A stretch of DNA of 64,000 bases from Microbacterium sp. SY138 (GCF_039729145.1 NZ_CP155793.1:310001-374000); one strand, 5' to 3'; shown: positions 24,868 to 34,272, counted from the first letter of the stretch. Notes: a model not told the origin generated them from the sequence alone. Made by a program: numbers and translations.

Positions 24868-25158
24868 TCAGGAGGCGATTCTCTGCGCGCCCGAGTCTGC
24901 GGAGCGCGAGCCGACCTCGGCCCACACCGCATCCAACGAGAGGCACAGTACATCGGCCACTGCCGCGATGGTCGAGAAGGCCGGCGTGGCCACGCGGCCG
25001 GACTCGATCTTCCGCAGCGTCTCGGGGGAGATGCCGGCATCCAGCGCGACCGCCAGCATCGATCGTTCACCGCGTGCGCGGCGCAGCAACGCTCCCAGAC
25101 GCTCGCCGCGTTCGACGTCGGCCGGGCTCAGAGGCATGCGGACCATCATGACGCCCAT
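24868..25158 (-). CDS. XRE-family helix-turn-helix regulator
   Basis: A 96-aa single-domain DNA-binding protein. The HTH_3 fold covers RLGALLRRARGERSMLAVALDAGISPETLRKIESGRVATPAFSTIAAVADVL in three pieces, with the recognition helix at SPETLRKIESGR; the normal second-helix T(Q)xxLA is replaced by SMLAVALDAG. Starts at 25158 or 25146 are both possible. The gene is divergent from a methionine aminopeptidase gene, and the 75-nt gap carries two direct repeats that fit an operator for autoregulation and control of the peptidase. Confidence 0.85.
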   Translation of the reverse strand: MGVMMVRMPLSPADVERGERLGALLRRARGERSMLAVALDAGISPETLRKIESGRVATPAFSTIAAVADVLCLSLDAVWAEVGSRSADSGAQRIAS

Positions 25159-25163
25159 TCTAA

Positions 25164-25189
25164 TACCGGGATAGTATTACCGGGATAGT
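25164..25189. promoter_or_regulatory. Direct-repeat operator in the XRE/MetAP divergent promoter
   Basis: Two exact copies of TACCGGGATAGT (25164-25175 and 25178-25189) are spaced 14 bp centre to centre. On the minus strand they contain TACTAT (25176-25171), a good -10 box ending about 12 nt before the XRE start. On the plus strand TAGTAT (25173-25178) could serve the peptidase. Confidence 0.55.
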
Positions 25190-25233
25190 TATTGGATCCG
25201 CGAAGCCGCATCGAACGACACGGAGGAACACCC

Positions 25234-26007
25234 ATGATCGAGATCCTGAACGCCGAGGAGCTCGTCCGCGCCAGGGCCGCCGGTGCGCTCGTCGGCGACA
25301 TCTTGCAGGCGCTGAAGACCCGCGCCGAGGTCGGCGTGAATCTGCTCGACCTCGACCGATGGACCCGCGAGATGATCGAGGAGGCCGGCGCCGAATCCTG
25401 CTACGTCGACTACGCGCCGTCGTTCGGGCGGGGCCCCTTCGGGCACTACGTCTGCACGGCTGTGAACGACGCCGTTCTGCACGGCATGCCTCACGACTAT
25501 CGACTCGCCGACGGCGACCTGCTCACGCTCGACCTGACCCTCACGCTCCGTGGAGTCTCCGCCGATGCCGCCGTCAGCTTCGTGGTCGGCGATAGCTCCG
25601 CAGTCGAAGACCTCGCGATGATCGCGACGACCGAGCGCGCGCTCGCCGCAGCCATCGCCGCCGCACGCCCGGGGGCGCGCATCGGCGATCTCTCGTACGC
25701 CATCGGCTCGGTCCTGAGTGCCGAGGGCTACCCGATCAACCTCGAGTTCGGAGGTCACGGCATCGGCTCCACCATGCATCAGGATCCGCACGTCGCGAAC
25801 GATGGGCGTCCGGGCCGCGGCTACACGCTCCGCCCGGGGCTCCTGCTCGCCCTCGAGCCCTGGGTCATGGCCGACACCGACGAACTCCGCACGGATGCGG
25901 ACGGGTGGACTCTGCGCAGTGCGACCGGATGCCGCACGGCCCACAGCGAGCACACGATCGCGATCACCGAGCACGGCGCGGAGATCCTCACCCTCCCCTC
26001 GCGCTGA
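25234..26007 (+). CDS. map: Type I methionine aminopeptidase
   Basis: Removes the initiator methionine from new proteins. The pita-bread-fold ligands are all present: Asp100 and Asp111 (LTLDLTLTLRGVSADAA), His175 (GGHGIG), Glu208 (LALEPWV) and Glu239 (SEHTIAI), with His83 and His182 as substrate-site residues. The length of 257 aa fits the type Ia class; there is no N-terminal zinc-finger extension. ATG at 25234 follows GGAGGA. The housekeeping copy in actinobacteria usually sits in the ribosomal protein/adk region, so this is probably a second, regulated copy paired with the divergent XRE gene. Confidence 0.92.
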   Translation: MIEILNAEELVRARAAGALVGDILQALKTRAEVGVNLLDLDRWTREMIEEAGAESCYVDYAPSFGRGPFGHYVCTAVNDAVLHGMPHDYRLADGDLLTLDLTLTLRGVSADAAVSFVVGDSSAVEDLAMIATTERALAAAIAAARPGARIGDLSYAIGSVLSAEGYPINLEFGGHGIGSTMHQDPHVANDGRPGRGYTLRPGLLLALEPWVMADTDELRTDADGWTLRSATGCRTAHSEHTIAITEHGAEILTLPSR

Positions 26008-26038
26008 CCGGCCGTCGCGCTGACGGGGGCCCGGCCCC

Positions 26039-26570
26039 TACAGTGGGTGCCATGCGCGACGCGGCGTCTCTGGACTGGACTCAGGTGGATCTCACGAGCC
26101 GTCGCGGCGCCTGGGGTCAGCGCATCACGGCCGGCCTGCTGGTCGCGTCGGGAGTGATCGGCTTCGCTCTGAGCTTCCCCTCACTGTCTGCGTGGTGGTG
26201 GGAGCTGGCCCTCCTCGGCTTCGGGTGCCTGCTCATGGTGCTGCTGGGCATCGGGCTCTGGATCAACGCGAGTGCGAACGCGGACGAGACCGTCACACTG
26301 AAGGAGTCGGGGGTCCGTGTCGAGCTGCCGGTCGTCGGGGCGTTCGAGACGACCGACGAAGCTGTGCGGTACCAGCTGCAGCTGCGTCTTCCGGAGCCCG
26401 AGCAGGGCCGCGAATACCTGGTGCACGCGTGCGGCGACCGCCGATGCATCGCCGCCGGGCGTGCAGCGCCGAACGCCGAGCTGCCCGTTCTCATCGATGC
26501 GAAGACGAAGACATGGGCTGTCATCCACGGGGTCGACGCATCGGAAACTCCCACCCCACCCTCAGGGTGA
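26039..26570 (+). CDS. Two-span membrane protein, unknown (leaderless, with -10 box)
   Basis: The 172-aa product, from ATG at 26052, has two adjacent helices, ITAGLLVASGVIGFALSF and WWWELALLGFGCLLMVLLGIGLWI, followed by a cytoplasmic beta-rich tail with TVTLKESGVRVELPVVGAFE and YLVHACGDRRCIAAG. I do not recognise a family. TACAGT (26039-26044) lies exactly 7 nt before the start codon, the usual arrangement of leaderless genes in this window; no ribosome site is seen. The stop codon at 26568-26570 lies inside the PadR operator. Confidence 0.55.
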
Positions 26571-26596
26571 ACGATATATCGTTGAGTATCGTTCAC
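26567..26596. promoter_or_regulatory. PadR operator with three half-sites
   Basis: GTGAACGATA (26567-26576) and TATCGTTCAC (26587-26596) are perfect inverted arms with a 10-nt spacer. The left arm also forms a perfect 14-bp palindrome AACGATATATCGTT (26570-26583) with the start of that spacer, so the box has three AACGATA-type half-sites. It lies 18 nt before the PadR start codon and fits autorepression. Confidence 0.7.
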
Positions 26597-26613
26597 CACA
26601 GCAGGAGGTCATC

Positions 26614-27249
26614 ATGAACAACGCATTCCCCTCCAACCCGTTCGGCGGCAACAGCGGCCCCGGGAGCAACGGCGGACCCGGCGGACTCTTCGGCGGATCC
26701 GGCTTCGGCACGGGCCCCGGCGGCCCGGCATCCGCGATCTTCGAAGCCATGGACCAGCTCCGCAAGTCGTTCGAGTCCCGCCCCTCCGGCGGCTCGCGCA
26801 TGGCCCGCGGCGATGTCCGCGCGGCGGTGCTCTCCCTGCTCGGCGAGAAGCCGATGCACGGTTACCAGATCATCAACGAGATCGCCGAGCGCAGCGGCGG
26901 CACCTGGAAGCCGAGCGCCGGTTCCGTGTACCCCACGTTGCAGCTGCTCGCCGATGAAGGACTCATCGAGGCCGAAGAGCAGAACGGTCGCAAGACATAC
27001 TCCCTCACCGAGGCCGGCCGTGCCGTGTCCGAGGAGAACTCCGAGACCCCTGCTCCGTGGGAGTCGTCGTCCGGCAAGGACGGGCACCGCGACAGCGCCC
27101 GTTTCAACGCTCTGCCGAAGGCGGGCGTCGACCTCGCCGCCGCCGCAGCCCAGGTCGGCCGGAGCGGTTCGCCCGAGCAGGTGCAGCAGACGATCGAGGT
27201 CCTCGACGAGGCCCGCCGTAGGCTGTACTCGATCCTCGCGCAGGACTGA
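26614..27249 (+). CDS. PadR-family transcriptional regulator
   Basis: A 211-aa regulator. The N-terminal about 55 residues are Gly/Pro/Phe-rich and disordered (FGGNSGPGSNGGPGGLFGG). The PadR winged helix is at about 65-145: RAAVLSLLGEKPMHGYQIINEI, then GTWKPSAGSVYPTLQLLADEGLI and GRKTYSLTEAGR. The C-terminal helix for dimerisation (SPEQVQQTIEVLDEARRRLYSILAQ) follows. ATG at 26614 has AGGAGG 6 nt upstream. It is 45 nt upstream of the UbiB-type kinase gene and may control that gene and itself. Confidence 0.9.
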   Translation: MNNAFPSNPFGGNSGPGSNGGPGGLFGGSGFGTGPGGPASAIFEAMDQLRKSFESRPSGGSRMARGDVRAAVLSLLGEKPMHGYQIINEIAERSGGTWKPSAGSVYPTLQLLADEGLIEAEEQNGRKTYSLTEAGRAVSEENSETPAPWESSSGKDGHRDSARFNALPKAGVDLAAAAAQVGRSGSPEQVQQTIEVLDEARRRLYSILAQD

Positions 27250-27294
27250 CCGCGCAGTGCGGCATCGAGCGGGGACCTGCGAAGGAGCCACGCG

Positions 27295-28989
27295 ATGACG
27301 GATGCTGCGGCACAGGGCGTTCACCGCGCCAGGTACCGTCGCATCCTGGCGTTCGCGGGCCGGGAATTCCTCAAGATCTGGTGGTTCGAGCTCGTCCTCC
27401 CGCGTTTCGGGATGAGCAGGATCGCGGAGCGCACCCGTGGCCAGCGGATGCAGACCTTCGCACGGCGCTTCCATGTGCTCGCGGTCGAGCTCGGCGGGCT
27501 CATGATCAAGGTCGGCCAGTTCATGTCGTCGCGCCTCGATGTGCTGCCGCCCGAGATCACGAAGGAACTCGAAGGGCTGCAGGACGAGGTCCCACCCGTG
27601 CCCACGCCGGCGATCCGCGCTCTCGCCGAAGCCGAACTGGGCATCCCTCTCGAGCGCGCGTATGCCTGGTTCGATGACACGCCGCTCGCCGCCGCCTCGC
27701 TCGGGCAGGTGCACCGCGCCAGGCTCTCGGCCCTCGACGCCGCCGACACCGGTCTCGGAGCGGTCGTGGTCAAGGTGCAGCGGCCGGGTATCGACGAGAT
27801 CGTCGCCGTCGACCTCGCGGCGCTGCGGCGCGTCGCTCGCTGGTTGACCCGCGTGCGCATCGTCGCCGACCGGGTGGACGCCCCCGCGCTCGTCGAGGAG
27901 TTCGCCGAGACCAGCCTCGAGGAGATCGACTACCTGCACGAGGCGGCGAGTGCCGAACGCTTCCGCGAGAACTTCGCCGACGACCCTCGCGTCGATACCC
28001 CGGAGATCGTGTGGGAGCGGTCGACCCGTCGGGTGCTCACGCTGTCGGATGTCACGGCCATCAAGATCAACGACACCGACGCCCTCCGCGCGGCCGGCAT
28101 CGATCCGGCGCAGGTCGCCGCGGTGTTCGCCGAGGTCATGTTCGACCAGGTGTTCACGCACAGCTTCGTGCACGCCGATCCCCACCCGGGCAACATCTTC
28201 GTCACTCCGGCGCCGTCGATCGACGGAGAGCCGGGGCCGGGATTCCGCCTCACGTTCATCGACTTCGGCATGATGGCCGAGATCCCGGCGAGTCTCCGCG
28301 ACGGGCTGCGCACACTCCTGATCGCGGTCGCCGGGCGTGACAGTCGCGGCCTCGTCGCCGCGGCTCAGGAGATCGGCGTGCTGCTGCCCTCCGCCGACAC
28401 CGCCGAACTCGAACGGGCTCTGAGCACGCTGTTCGCCCGCTTCGGCGGCATGGGTTTCGCCGAGCTGAGCAAGGTCGATCCGCGCGAGTTCCGCGATTTC
28501 GCGGAGGAGTTCGGCGACATGGTGCGCTCGCTTCCGCTGCAGCTGCCCGAGAACATGCTGCTGTTGATCCGTGCCGTCTCGCTGACGTCGGGCATGTGCA
28601 GCGGGCTCGATCCCGCCTTCAACGTCTGGGATGCCGCCGAACCCTATGCCGGTCGTCTGCTGCGCGACGAGAGCGGGAACATCGTGCAGGCCTTCGCGAA
28701 CCAGGCGATGGGCACGATGGCCACCACGTGGAATCTGCCCGGCCGGATCGACAAGATCATCACGCGCATCGACGACGGCAATGTGTCGTTCGACACCTCC
28801 CGTCTGGAACGCCGACTCGATCGGCTCGAAGGCATCGCCCGCCGCATCGCCTCGGGAGTGCTCTTCGCCGCGATGCTCATCGGTGGCGCGCTGCTCGTCC
28901 CCTCGATCGCGCCGTTGGGCATCACCCTGATCTGCGTCTCGGCGCTTCCGCTGCTGCACTCCGTGTTCGGCGGGCGCCGCTCGCGGTAG
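27295..28989 (+). CDS. UbiB/ABC1/ADCK-family atypical kinase
   Basis: A 564-aa membrane-associated atypical kinase. Diagnostic features in order are KVGQ (72-75) of the N-terminal KxGQ helix, the Ala-rich nucleotide loop AAASLGQVHRA (132-142), Lys160 in VVVKVQRPG, HADPHPGNIF (catalytic loop) and FIDFGMM (metal-binding DFG). The C-terminus has two hydrophobic helices (VLFAAMLIGGALLV and ITLICVSALPLL). Members support isoprenoid-quinone or lipid metabolism; the substrate is not known in actinobacteria. ATG at 27295 follows GAAGGAG by 8 nt. A PadR gene precedes it closely. Confidence 0.88.
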   Translation: MTDAAAQGVHRARYRRILAFAGREFLKIWWFELVLPRFGMSRIAERTRGQRMQTFARRFHVLAVELGGLMIKVGQFMSSRLDVLPPEITKELEGLQDEVPPVPTPAIRALAEAELGIPLERAYAWFDDTPLAAASLGQVHRARLSALDAADTGLGAVVVKVQRPGIDEIVAVDLAALRRVARWLTRVRIVADRVDAPALVEEFAETSLEEIDYLHEAASAERFRENFADDPRVDTPEIVWERSTRRVLTLSDVTAIKINDTDALRAAGIDPAQVAAVFAEVMFDQVFTHSFVHADPHPGNIFVTPAPSIDGEPGPGFRLTFIDFGMMAEIPASLRDGLRTLLIAVAGRDSRGLVAAAQEIGVLLPSADTAELERALSTLFARFGGMGFAELSKVDPREFRDFAEEFGDMVRSLPLQLPENMLLLIRAVSLTSGMCSGLDPAFNVWDAAEPYAGRLLRDESGNIVQAFANQAMGTMATTWNLPGRIDKIITRIDDGNVSFDTSRLERRLDRLEGIARRIASGVLFAAMLIGGALLVPSIAPLGITLICVSALPLLHSVFGGRRSR

Positions 28990-28991
28990 AA

Positions 28992-29041
28992 ACGGCACGC
29001 CCGGGAAACCCAGGTCATCCGGCATCCGTCCGGCGTGCCGT
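28992..29041 (+). terminator. Weak hairpin after the UbiB-type kinase
   Basis: Perfect 10-bp arms ACGGCACGCC (28992-29001) and GGCGTGCCGT (29032-29041) lie directly after the kinase stop codon, with a 30-nt loop and no T run. It may help end the transcript before the BCCT gene. Confidence 0.35.
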
Positions 29042-29123
29042 GCGCCGACACGCCGCGGATCGCGAGGGTCGTCTGGGTTTTCGCCTCCGTGCGTGGCCAC
29101 CTCACGTGACAGGATGGGATGCC

Positions 29124-31124
29124 ATGGAGACCCCTGACGAGAAGCCCGACGAACGCTCCGCAGGACACAATCCTCCGCGCCCCCGCACGGATGCCGTCGG
29201 TACGGGAGCGAACCGCCTCCCCGCCAAGGCCACCGAGACGGCACGGAAGATCGTCCGCGACATCGCCGCCGTCCCTCCCCGCAGCGTGCACCCGGCGCTC
29301 GTGCCCGGTGTCTCGGTCGAGGAGACCGGGCGCACCTATCGCACCGACCCGCTCGTGTTCGGCGTCGCGGTCGCCCTCACCCTCGCCTTCATCGCGTGGG
29401 GAGTCTTCGCGGGCGACAACCTCGCCGGCACGACCCGCACCGTGCTCGACTGGGTGGTGGAGTACTTCGGCTTCTTCTTCACGACCATCGCCACGGTCAT
29501 CCTGGTCTTCATGCTGTTCGTCGGCTTCAGCCGCTACGGACGCATCCCGCTCGGTCGTGACGACGAAGAGCCCGAGTTCTCGATGTTCTCGTGGATCTCG
29601 ATGCTGTTCGCCGCGGGCATGGGGATCGGTCTCGTCTTCTGGGGCGCCGCAGAGCCGCTGAACTTCTTCGAGAACCCGCCGCCCGGCACCGTCGAGGCGA
29701 ACACCCTCGACGCGATGCACACGGCCCAGACCCAGGTGCTCTACCACTGGGGCCCGCAGGCATGGGCGTTCTACGCGCTCGTCGGCGGCGCCATCGCGTA
29801 CGGGGCCTTCCGTCGCGGTCGCACCCCGCTCATCTCCTCGATCTTCGCCCCGCTGCTCGGCGAAGGACGCACGACCGGGCCCCTCGGACGCACGATCGAT
29901 ATCTTCTCGATCATCGTGACGCTGTTCGGCACCGCCGCATCGCTCGGACTCGGCGCCCTGCAGATCGGACACGGTGTCGAGATCGTCAGCGGCGCGGGGC
30001 CGCTCGGCAACGGCGTGCTGATCGCGGCGATCGCCGTGCTCACCGCCTGCTTCATCGCCTCCGCCGTGTCGGGCGTCTCGAAGGGCATCCGTGCGCTGTC
30101 GAACATCAACGCCGTCGTGGCGCTCCTGCTGGCGTTCTTCGTCTTCTTCGTCGGACCGACCCTCCTCATCCTGAATGTGATCCCCTCGGTGGCCGTGCAG
30201 TTCATCGGCGACCTTCCGCAGATGATCGGTCGCTCGGCCTCGCAGGGCGAGGCTGCTCAGACGTTCCTGTCGAGCTGGACGATCTTCTACTGGGCCTGGT
30301 GGATCTCGTGGTCGCCCTTCGTGGGCATGTTCATCGCCAAGATCTCGCGCGGACGCACACTGCGCCAGTTCGTGTCGGTCGTCATCGTGGTCCCGTCCGC
30401 CATCTCGCTCGTCTGGTTCGCGATCTTCGGAACCACGGCGATCCAGCAGCAGATGGGCGGAGCGAACCTCACGGTCGATCCGCCGGAAGAGGTGCTGTTC
30501 GGCGTGCTCGAGAACCTCCCGTTCTCGATGATCACCAGCGTCGTGCTCATCCTGCTGATCGCGATCTTCTTCGTCACCGGAGCGGACTCCGCGTCGCTCG
30601 TGATGGGCACCCTTTCGCAGCAGGGGAGGCCGGAGCCGGCGCGTTGGGTCGCAGTGGTCTGGGGTGTGCTGGTGGGTGTGATCGCCGCCGTGCTGCTCGT
30701 GACCGGCGAGGAGGGGAGCGGTCTGAAGTCTCTGCAGAACGTGACCATCATCGCCGCGCTGCCGTTCGCGATCATCATGGCCTTCATGATGGTCGCGTTC
30801 ATGAAGGACCTGCGGCGTGATCCTCTGATCCTGCGCGAGCGCTACGCCAAGGCCGCGGTGCGGCACAGCGTCATGGCGGGACTCGAGGAGTACGGCGACG
30901 ACTTCGCGCTGGTGCCCGTCGCGTACGACCACTCCGAGGACGATCTCGACTGGATCGACGAGTCGACCGTCGACGACTCGCTCGCCGAGGTGTACGAGGC
31001 CGCGACCGAGGCGATCGACATCATCCCGCCGGCCGAGGTGGATGCGGTCGTCGACGCGGCGCTGGAGGACGGCCCCGTCTCTCCGGATGCCGCGGTCGCT
31101 TCGGAGCAGCCTCGCGCGGACTGA
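29124..31124 (+). CDS. BCCT-family transporter (betaine/choline/carnitine type)
   Basis: A 666-aa secondary transporter of compatible solutes or trimethylamines, with 12 expected helices. The family signature is complete: SWISMLFAAGMGIGLVFWGAAEPL (helix 3) and WTIFYWAWWISWSPFVGMFIAKISRGRT (helix 8), where WxxWW forms the substrate box. It has an extended acidic N-terminus of about 75 residues and a long acidic C-terminal tail (DDLDWIDESTVDDSLAEVYE), a place where osmosensing domains of BetP-like carriers reside. ATG at 29124 lies 8 nt after CAGGAT and may be leaderless. The substrate and coupling ion cannot be read directly. Confidence 0.92.
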   Translation: METPDEKPDERSAGHNPPRPRTDAVGTGANRLPAKATETARKIVRDIAAVPPRSVHPALVPGVSVEETGRTYRTDPLVFGVAVALTLAFIAWGVFAGDNLAGTTRTVLDWVVEYFGFFFTTIATVILVFMLFVGFSRYGRIPLGRDDEEPEFSMFSWISMLFAAGMGIGLVFWGAAEPLNFFENPPPGTVEANTLDAMHTAQTQVLYHWGPQAWAFYALVGGAIAYGAFRRGRTPLISSIFAPLLGEGRTTGPLGRTIDIFSIIVTLFGTAASLGLGALQIGHGVEIVSGAGPLGNGVLIAAIAVLTACFIASAVSGVSKGIRALSNINAVVALLLAFFVFFVGPTLLILNVIPSVAVQFIGDLPQMIGRSASQGEAAQTFLSSWTIFYWAWWISWSPFVGMFIAKISRGRTLRQFVSVVIVVPSAISLVWFAIFGTTAIQQQMGGANLTVDPPEEVLFGVLENLPFSMITSVVLILLIAIFFVTGADSASLVMGTLSQQGRPEPARWVAVVWGVLVGVIAAVLLVTGEEGSGLKSLQNVTIIAALPFAIIMAFMMVAFMKDLRRDPLILRERYAKAAVRHSVMAGLEEYGDDFALVPVAYDHSEDDLDWIDESTVDDSLAEVYEAATEAIDIIPPAEVDAVVDAALEDGPVSPDAAVASEQPRAD

Positions 31125-31150
31125 AGCGGAGCGGCGCGGAGATCAGGCGA

Positions 31151-32767
31151 TCACGCCGGACCAGGCACCTTCTCAGAGGGCCGGCCGGAATCAGCGGGAT
31201 CGCCGGTCGCCGCGACGGATGCCTGCGCCTCTCTCGCCTCTTCGGCAGCGGCCGTGATGCGTGCGGCCATGCCGGCGAAGATGGCGCCGTGGAACGGCAG
31301 GACGGCGAGCCAGTACAGCCGACCCGTCAGGCCGCGGGGGAAGAAGATCGCGCGCTGCTCGTAGCGGGCGCCTTCGTCGTCGGGCACGGCACGCAACTCC
31401 AGCCACGCCTCGCCCGGCACCTTCATCTCGGCGCGCAGGCGCAGGAGCGATCCGGCATCCGTCGTCTCGACGGCCTCGACGCGCCAGAAGTCGATCGCGT
31501 CACCCACGCGGGCGGCGGTGCGGCTCCGGCGTCCGCGGCTGAGGCCCACGCCGCCGACGATGCGGTCCATCCACCCCCGCACCGCCCACAGCAGCGGTGA
31601 GGAGTACCAGCCGTTCTCGCCGCCGATGCCGAGGATCACGCGCCACAGCTCCGCCGGGGAGGCGCTCGTGGTGACCGAGCGGGAGTCGGTGAAGACCGTG
31701 CGTCCGGCCCATTCCGGATCACTCGGCAGGGGGTCGCTGGGCGCGCCGGAGACCTCGGAGTCCTGCCAGCTCGTCTCGATCGTGTCGCCCCGGACTCGAC
31801 CGAGCGCCAGATCGACCGCGCGGCGGTAGGGAGTCAGCCCGCCTTCCGGGCGGGGGATGAGCTCGTCGACGTCGTGGTCCTTCATGATGCACTCGTTCTG
31901 CAGTGACGCGACGAGCGGGCGGGCGATCGACCGCGGCACCGGGGTCACCAGATTCACCCAGTGCGATGCGAGGCCGGGGGTCAGCACCGGGAGGGCTGCG
32001 ATCGCACGCTGCCGGAGCCCGGCCTCGACCGCATAGCCGTTCATCATCTGTCCGTAGCGCAGCACGTCGGGGCCACCGATGTCGACCGCACGATTCACGT
32101 CGGGGTCGACCCGCGCCGCTCCGAGCAGGTAGTGCAGCACGTCGCGCACAGCGATCGGCTGGATGCGGTTGCGCACCCACTTCGGCGCGGGCATATACGG
32201 CAGCACGTCGGTGAGATGACGGATCATCTCGAAGGACGCCGAGCCCGATCCGATCACGACGCCCGCTTGCAGCACGAGCGTCGGCACGCCGGATCGCAGG
32301 AAGATCTCGCCCACGTGCACGCGCGAGCGCAGGTGCGGTGAGAGCTTCGCGTCGTCCGGATGCAGGCCGCCGAGGTAGACGATCCGACGCACGCCCGCGC
32401 GGGCCGCCGTCTCGGCGACCGTCGTCGCGGCTCGCTCGTCGCTCTCCTCGAAGCCCTTGCCCGCAGACATCGAGTGGATCAGGTAGTACACGACGTCGAC
32501 GTCGTCCATGGCCGCGGCGACGGCGTCCGCGTCATCCGCCGACCCCTCGACGATCTCGCAGTCCGGACCCCAGGGGAAGGATGCCGCCCGCGCCGCATCC
32601 CGTACCAGCGCGCGCACGCGGTATCCGGCGTTCAGCAGGCGCGGGGTCAGCCGCCCTCCGATGTATCCGGTCGCACCGAGGACGAGGGCGCGCGGCGCGG
32701 AGCCGTCGTCGCGGGGGATGGCGCGCAGCGTCTCTTCGCGACCGGTGGGCTGGGTGAGTTCGGGCAT
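31151..32767 (-). CDS. NAD(P)-binding (SDR-like) protein with C-terminal DUF2867 domain
   Basis: The 538-aa protein begins with an extended-SDR/NmrA-type Rossmann domain: RALVLGATGYIGGRLTPRLL (about 26-45), YLIHSMSAGKGFEESDERAA and GGPDVLRYGQMM. After about residue 330 comes a DUF2867 region (WRVILGIGGENGWYSSPLLW, then GDAIDFWRVEAV and RAIFFPRGLTGRLYWLAVLPFH), a fold linked to lipid- or polyketide-like binding. TACGCT on the minus strand (32779-32774) is 6 nt before the ATG, so the mRNA is likely leaderless. Divergent from an MFS transporter 158 nt away. The catalysed reaction is unknown. Confidence 0.85.
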   Translation of the reverse strand: MPELTQPTGREETLRAIPRDDGSAPRALVLGATGYIGGRLTPRLLNAGYRVRALVRDAARAASFPWGPDCEIVEGSADDADAVAAAMDDVDVVYYLIHSMSAGKGFEESDERAATTVAETAARAGVRRIVYLGGLHPDDAKLSPHLRSRVHVGEIFLRSGVPTLVLQAGVVIGSGSASFEMIRHLTDVLPYMPAPKWVRNRIQPIAVRDVLHYLLGAARVDPDVNRAVDIGGPDVLRYGQMMNGYAVEAGLRQRAIAALPVLTPGLASHWVNLVTPVPRSIARPLVASLQNECIMKDHDVDELIPRPEGGLTPYRRAVDLALGRVRGDTIETSWQDSEVSGAPSDPLPSDPEWAGRTVFTDSRSVTTSASPAELWRVILGIGGENGWYSSPLLWAVRGWMDRIVGGVGLSRGRRSRTAARVGDAIDFWRVEAVETTDAGSLLRLRAEMKVPGEAWLELRAVPDDEGARYEQRAIFFPRGLTGRLYWLAVLPFHGAIFAGMAARITAAAEEAREAQASVAATGDPADSGRPSEKVPGPA

Positions 32768-32912
32768 GTCCCGAGCGTAGGCCGGGCGTCCGACGCGCGG
32801 AACGGGGTTGCGGGGTGCGGCGGCGGTCTGTAGGAGGGCGGTGCGCAGGCGGCCGTCGGCGTCCGTGGAGCCGGGCGCGGAATCCGTGTGGGCAGAGCCC
32901 CTCGTCGCCCCG

Positions 32913-34149
32913 TACGATCGTAGACATGGCTTCAATCGAATCGATTCGACGATCCGTGCCGGATCAGGCGTCCCGGCGCGCCCGCATCGCCGTCTCCGCG
33001 CTGTTCCTCACGAACGGGGCCCTGTTCGCGAACATCCTGCCGCGTTACCCGGAGATCAAGTCCGCGCTCGGGTTGGACAACCTCGGCTACGGCTTCGCGA
33101 TCGCCGCCTTCCCTGCCGGCGCCATCGCTGCCGGGCTCTTCGCGGCGGTGCTGATCCGGCGCTTCGGGTCGGCGCGCATCGCCGTCATCGGCACCGTGCT
33201 CACGAGCCTCGGGTTGCTGTCGGCGGCTCTCGCGCCGTCCGGGGTGCTGTTCGCCGTCGCGCTCTTCCTCGGTGGAGCATCCGACGCCATCACCGACGTC
33301 GCGCAGAACGCCCATGGCCTGCGGGTGCAGCGGCGCTACGGGCGCTCGATCATCAACGGCTTCCACGCGATCTGGTCGATCGGTGCGGTCCTGGGTGGCG
33401 CGATGGCCGCAGTCGCGATCGCGTTGCAGCTGCCGCTCGGTGTGCACCTGGGCATCTCCACGGCCGTCTTCGCCACGGTCGCTCTCGTCGCCCTGCGGTT
33501 CTGCCTCCCTGGCCGTGACGACGAGGTCGCCGATGAGGCGGCAGTGGAGCCCGTCGACCTCGCTGGTGCGGTGCGCCGCGGCGTGACCCCGCGTACCGTG
33601 ATCGCGATCATCGCGCTGACCCTCATCGCGATGGCGGGTGCCGTCGCCGAGGATGCGGGGAACTCGTGGGCGACGCTGTACCTCGCCGATTCGCTCGGGG
33701 CCGCCGCGGCGATCGCGCCGCTCGGCTTCATCGCCCTGGTCGGCGCGCAGTTCGTCGGCCGGATCATCGGCGATCCGCTCACGGATCGCTTCGGGCAGCG
33801 GTGGGTCGCCAGGGTCGGCGGTCTCATCGCCGCGGCCGGCATGACGCTTGCGCTCGCGTTCCCCACCGTGCCCGGTACGATCCTGGGTTTCGCTGCCGTC
33901 GGATTCGGCATCGCCACTCTGATCCCCGCGGCCATGCATGCCGCGGACGAGCTGCCGGGGCTGCGGCCCGGCGTGGGGCTCACGGTCGTCTCGTGGCTGC
34001 TGCGCCTCGGTTTCCTGCTGTCCCCGCCGTTCGTGGGATACATCGCCGAGAACGAGAGCCTGCGCGCCGGGCTCCTCGTCGCCCCGGTCGCCGCTCTCGT
34101 CGCCGTGTTGCTGGCGGGGTTCCTGGAGAAGCGCCGACCGCGCAGCTGA
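32913..34149 (+). CDS. MFS transporter (with leaderless -10 box)
   Basis: The 407-aa protein, from ATG at 32926, has about 12 hydrophobic helices and begins with a short soluble lead (MASIESIRRSVPDQAS). The first helices are ARIAVSALFLTNGALFANI and GFAIAAFPAGAIAAGLFAA, with the inter-helix motif IRRFGSARIAVIG matching the MFS A-loop pattern. GRIIGDPLTDRFGQRWV repeats it in the second half, as expected. TACGAT (32913-32918) lies 7 nt before the ATG. A perfect 14-bp palindrome TCGAATCGATTCGA (32936-32949) sits within codons 4-8. The substrate is unknown; drug or sugar-type efflux is possible. Confidence 0.88.
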
Positions 34150-34190
34150 TCTCCGTCTCTGAGATGCGGGTGTCGTTTGGATGTCGGGAG

Positions 34191-34246
34191 GGCGGGTGCA
34201 GGGTGTTCTCGCAGCGATTGGTCCTGCATCCGGGAACACTCCCGCC
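34191..34246 (+). terminator. Probable terminator of the MFS gene
   Basis: A compound hairpin: GGCGGG (34191-34196) pairs with CCCGCC (34241-34246), and inside it GTGTTCTCG pairs with CGGGAACAC (one G-T). It lies 42 nt after the MFS stop and before the twin operators of the next gene. There is no T run. Confidence 0.4.
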
Positions 34247-34272
34247 GCCTGGTGCGGCTGGGGATCTTGCGT

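Noticed and set aside
28644..30932. A 762-codon frame antisense to the BCCT gene
   Set aside because: Low-complexity Glu/Arg/His composition typical of a GC-rich antisense frame; the BCCT signature motifs are intact on the plus strand.
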